NCBI GenBank assembly: GCA_002317595.1
Contig: DCHL01000190.1
Location: forward strand, 11,470-18,591
Length of the DNA stretch: 7,122 nt
Source: Lachnospiraceae bacterium UBA1753
GTDB lineage: Bacteria; Bacillota; Clostridia; Lachnospirales; Lachnospiraceae
Direction of reading: 5' to 3'
In this document: positions 5,876-7,122 of the stretch, piece by piece
Numbering within the stretch: the first letter of the stretch is position 1
Layout of the letters: the number at the start of each line of letters is the position of its first letter
Made by a program: the position numbers and the translations under genes
Notes under the pieces: generated by a model
What the model saw: the letters and a program-made list of their open reading frames with translations, nothing else
Databases searched by the model: none
What the model was told of the DNA's origin: nothing

Positions 5876-6505
5876 ATGAAGGTACTGGCATTAAATGGAA
5901 GTTCACATAGTCATGGAGTTACCTACGCTGCATTAAAGGTAGTGGCGGATGAACTCAAGGAACAGGGAATTGACACAGAAATTATACATGTGGGTTCTAG
6001 GCCGATAGGTGGCTGCGTGGATTGTAGAAAGTGTAGGACTGATCACAGATGCAGTTACAATGACCAGGTAAATGAGATAATCGACCGTCTGGATGAATTT
6101 GATGGAATTATTCTGGGAGCACCTGCACATTACATGGGTATTCCAGGAACCTTTAAGGCCTTTCTTGACAGATTCTTCTATGCGACAGAGCATCTGGAGG
6201 GACATACACATCTCGTATGCTCGGCTATTACAGTATGTCGCAGGGCTGGAGCAATCGATACCTTCCATCAGCTGAACAATTATTTTGCCTGCAGCAATCA
6301 GGTGGTGATTGGAAGCCAGTACTGGAATGTGGTCTTTGGATGGAAGCCGGATGAATTCCTGGAGCAGGATGTTGAGGGAGTTCAGACCTTGAAGGTGCTA
6401 TCAGGAAATATTGCGTGGGCCTTGAAGGTGATTGATGCCACTAAGGACACGATTCCACATCCTGTCATCAAGGAGAAGAGAACAAGAACTAATTTCTGCA
6501 GATAG
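5876..6505 (+). CDS. Flavodoxin-fold NAD(P)H-dependent FMN reductase / iron-sulfur flavoprotein-like oxidoreductase
   Basis: A 209-residue cytoplasmic protein of the NADPH-dependent FMN reductase family. MKVLALNGSSHSHGVT (1-16) forms the first strand and FMN phosphate loop, and GAPAHYMGIPGTFKAFLDRF matches the second flavin-contact segment. GGCVDCRKC plus Cys59 gives a compact C-x2-C-x2-C-x5-C set (Cys47, 50, 53, 59), as in iron-sulfur flavoproteins that bind a [4Fe-4S] cluster. The frame is open from a TTG at 5852 and an ATG at 5855, but ATG 5876 is preferred because the family starts with this MKVLALNGS strand; AAAGGA (5858-5863) is a somewhat distant ribosome site. It follows the ATPase by 124 bp and may be co-transcribed. 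It probably supplies electrons or reduces the imported compound or a downstream intermediate. The exact reaction is unknown. Confidence 0.88.
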   Translation: MKVLALNGSSHSHGVTYAALKVVADELKEQGIDTEIIHVGSRPIGGCVDCRKCRTDHRCSYNDQVNEIIDRLDEFDGIILGAPAHYMGIPGTFKAFLDRFFYATEHLEGHTHLVCSAITVCRRAGAIDTFHQLNNYFACSNQVVIGSQYWNVVFGWKPDEFLEQDVEGVQTLKVLSGNIAWALKVIDATKDTIPHPVIKEKRTRTNFCR

Positions 6506-6545
6506 CATCAAGGAGAAGAGAACAAGAACTAATTTCTGCAGATAG
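6466..6545 (+). repeat. Perfect 40-bp tandem duplication across the flavoprotein stop codon
   Basis: Bases 6466-6505, which encode the last 12 residues and the TAG, are copied exactly at 6506-6545. Because the first copy ends with the stop, the second copy is untranslated. Perfect identity points to a recent slippage or unequal-exchange event, or an assembly artefact. Confidence 0.95.
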
Positions 6546-6580
6546 ATATGACTACTGGGGATGAGAGTTTGAGGTCATAT
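6546..6580 (+). terminator. Weak stem-loop downstream of the flavoprotein gene
   Basis: ATATGAC (6546-6552) pairs with GTCATAT (6574-6580) around a 21-nt loop. No GC-rich stem and no clean T run follow, although CTATCTTTT appears at 6592-6600. This is a poor candidate for the end of the second transcription unit; nothing better is seen before the repeat element. The 6546-6628 stretch has no gene. Confidence 0.25.
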
Positions 6581-6629
6581 ATATAAGTATGCTATCTTTT
6601 GAGCTTTGCTGCATACGGATTTCAGAAAG

Positions 6630-7095
6630 GGTGGAATATGCTACGATACGCTGCATGTTCCACCCGGATTTTTGGGCTTGAACGTATCGTGAGCATGCCT
6701 GGTGCATGCCTGGTGCGTGTCGGGTGCATATTGGGTGTAATTATTAGCTGATTTACAGATTTTACACCGTTGTTTCTGATGCCATTTTTGAAATGTGGTG
6801 GAATACTTTGAAAAATGAGCAGAATTACACCGTTTTGCTAAAGAAACTTTCGGGGAAATGGTGGAATATATTGATTTACAAGTTATTTTCCACCACATAA
6901 AAATAGTTCCTGATTAGTTTCTTCGTGTCATGGGTGTAACACTGGTGCTATCAGTAACATATTCCACCATCGCTCAAGTACAGAAGGGTGGAATATGCCG
7001 CGATACGCTGCATATTCCACCAAGATTCAATTTGTTTCCTCTTATCAAATAATTTCTGGGGTGTAAAATCGTCATAAATCATGTCATTTTCCACC
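6630..7095. repeat. Array of seven palindromic units (right)
   Basis: Units lie at 6630-6664, 6734-6768, 6797-6831, 6860-6894, 6933-6968, 6987-7021 and 7060-7095. The last six match the left array unit for unit, with spacers again 28, 28, 38, 18 and 38 bp. The first unit has no counterpart inside the window on the left. Its arms pair over 13 bp (6629-6641 with 6653-6665, one G-T), and its loop shares CGATACGCT with the unit at 6987, whose stem is a perfect 12 bp. The gap between units 1 and 2 is 69 bp, close to 8 plus 60, and is partly filled by 11-bp tandem repeats. Confidence 0.85.
6693..6736. repeat. Four 11-bp tandem repeats inside the right element
   Basis: GCATGCCTGGT occurs twice exactly (6693-6703, 6704-6714), followed by the diverged GCGTGTCGGGT (6715-6725) and GCATATTGGGT (6726-6736). 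They fill the long gap between the first two palindromic units. The left copy begins within the third of these units, at base 1 of the window. Confidence 0.85.
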
Positions 7096-7122
7096 GTTTT
7101 CAAGTGTATCAGTATGTTTCTG
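6717..7122. repeat. Long direct repeat, right copy (truncated by window end)
   Basis: Matches 1-406 base for base apart from 12 substitutions, in direct orientation. In this copy T at 6738 (G at 22 on the left) makes the first unit's arms pair perfectly over 7 bp, and TG at 7009-7010 (CT at 293-294) extends the fifth unit's stem to 12 bp. The right copy is therefore structurally the better formed. The homology runs to the last base, so the repeat probably continues beyond the window. No gene is supported here; a minus-strand frame crossing 6641-6898 reads through the palindromes and shows no recognisable domain. Confidence 0.95.

Noticed and set aside
6641..6898. Minus-strand 85-residue reading frame in the right repeat
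   Set aside because: Its sequence is a translation of the palindromes and 11-bp repeats, rich in His, Lys and Thr with no domain, and it is not preserved as one frame in the left copy within the window.
1..7122. Terminal overlap of a circular contig (assembly duplication)
   Set aside because: The two copies differ at 12 scattered positions, and the sequences next to the copies inside the window are unrelated; an assembly overlap would be identical.

Overview
The window looks like a chromosomal accessory locus of an anaerobic clostridial Firmicute, most likely a Lachnospiraceae relative (Butyrivibrio/Roseburia-like). This rests on strong AGGAGG-type ribosome sites, sigma-A promoters, LLAGC lipoproteins with long acidic Ala/Glu/Thr linkers, moderately AT-rich DNA and the gene families present. 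The genus-level assignment is inference. All genes are on the + strand.

Layout: 1-406 is a non-coding repeat element. 407-543 is a short AT-rich stretch with a hairpin and a 22-bp tandem repeat. 544-713 is a promoter and leader. 714-1853 encodes an SsuA/NMT1-type substrate-binding lipoprotein and 1904-2740 a LigI-like amidohydrolase; the unit ends at a rho-independent terminator (2760-2795). A second promoter and leader with the same design (2859-2995) precede a paralogous binding lipoprotein (2996-4102), an SsuC-like permease (4160-4906) and an SsuB-like ATPase (4942-5751). Three 32-bp tandem repeats follow, then a four-cysteine flavodoxin-fold oxidoreductase (5876-6505) whose last 40 bp are tandemly duplicated. 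From about 6600 the repeat element returns; 6717-7122 matches 1-406 in the same orientation with 12 substitutions and no indels (about 97% identity).

How the genes fit together: two surface binding proteins probably feed one sulfonate/taurine/nitrate-class ABC importer. The hydrolase and the flavoprotein are candidate enzymes for processing the imported compound. No SsuD/TauD-type oxygenase is present, as expected for an anaerobe, so any desulfonation would need a different chemistry. The substrate is not visible from sequence. The shared promoter-leader design (TTGACA-N17-TATATT, then an identical 19-mer with two GTAGGAA boxes about 20 bp past the predicted start) suggests both units answer to one regulator.

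The most unusual feature is non-coding. Each repeat copy holds six 35-36-bp palindromic units built from inverted GGTGKAAW half-sites, separated by spacers of 28, 28, 38, 18 and 38 bp, which differ by whole multiples of 10 bp. A seventh unit lies upstream of the right copy. Between the two copies the spacers have changed more than the units, but every spacing is preserved. This suggests an array of protein sites on one DNA face, or a poly-hairpin RNA, not a classical CRISPR array or IS.
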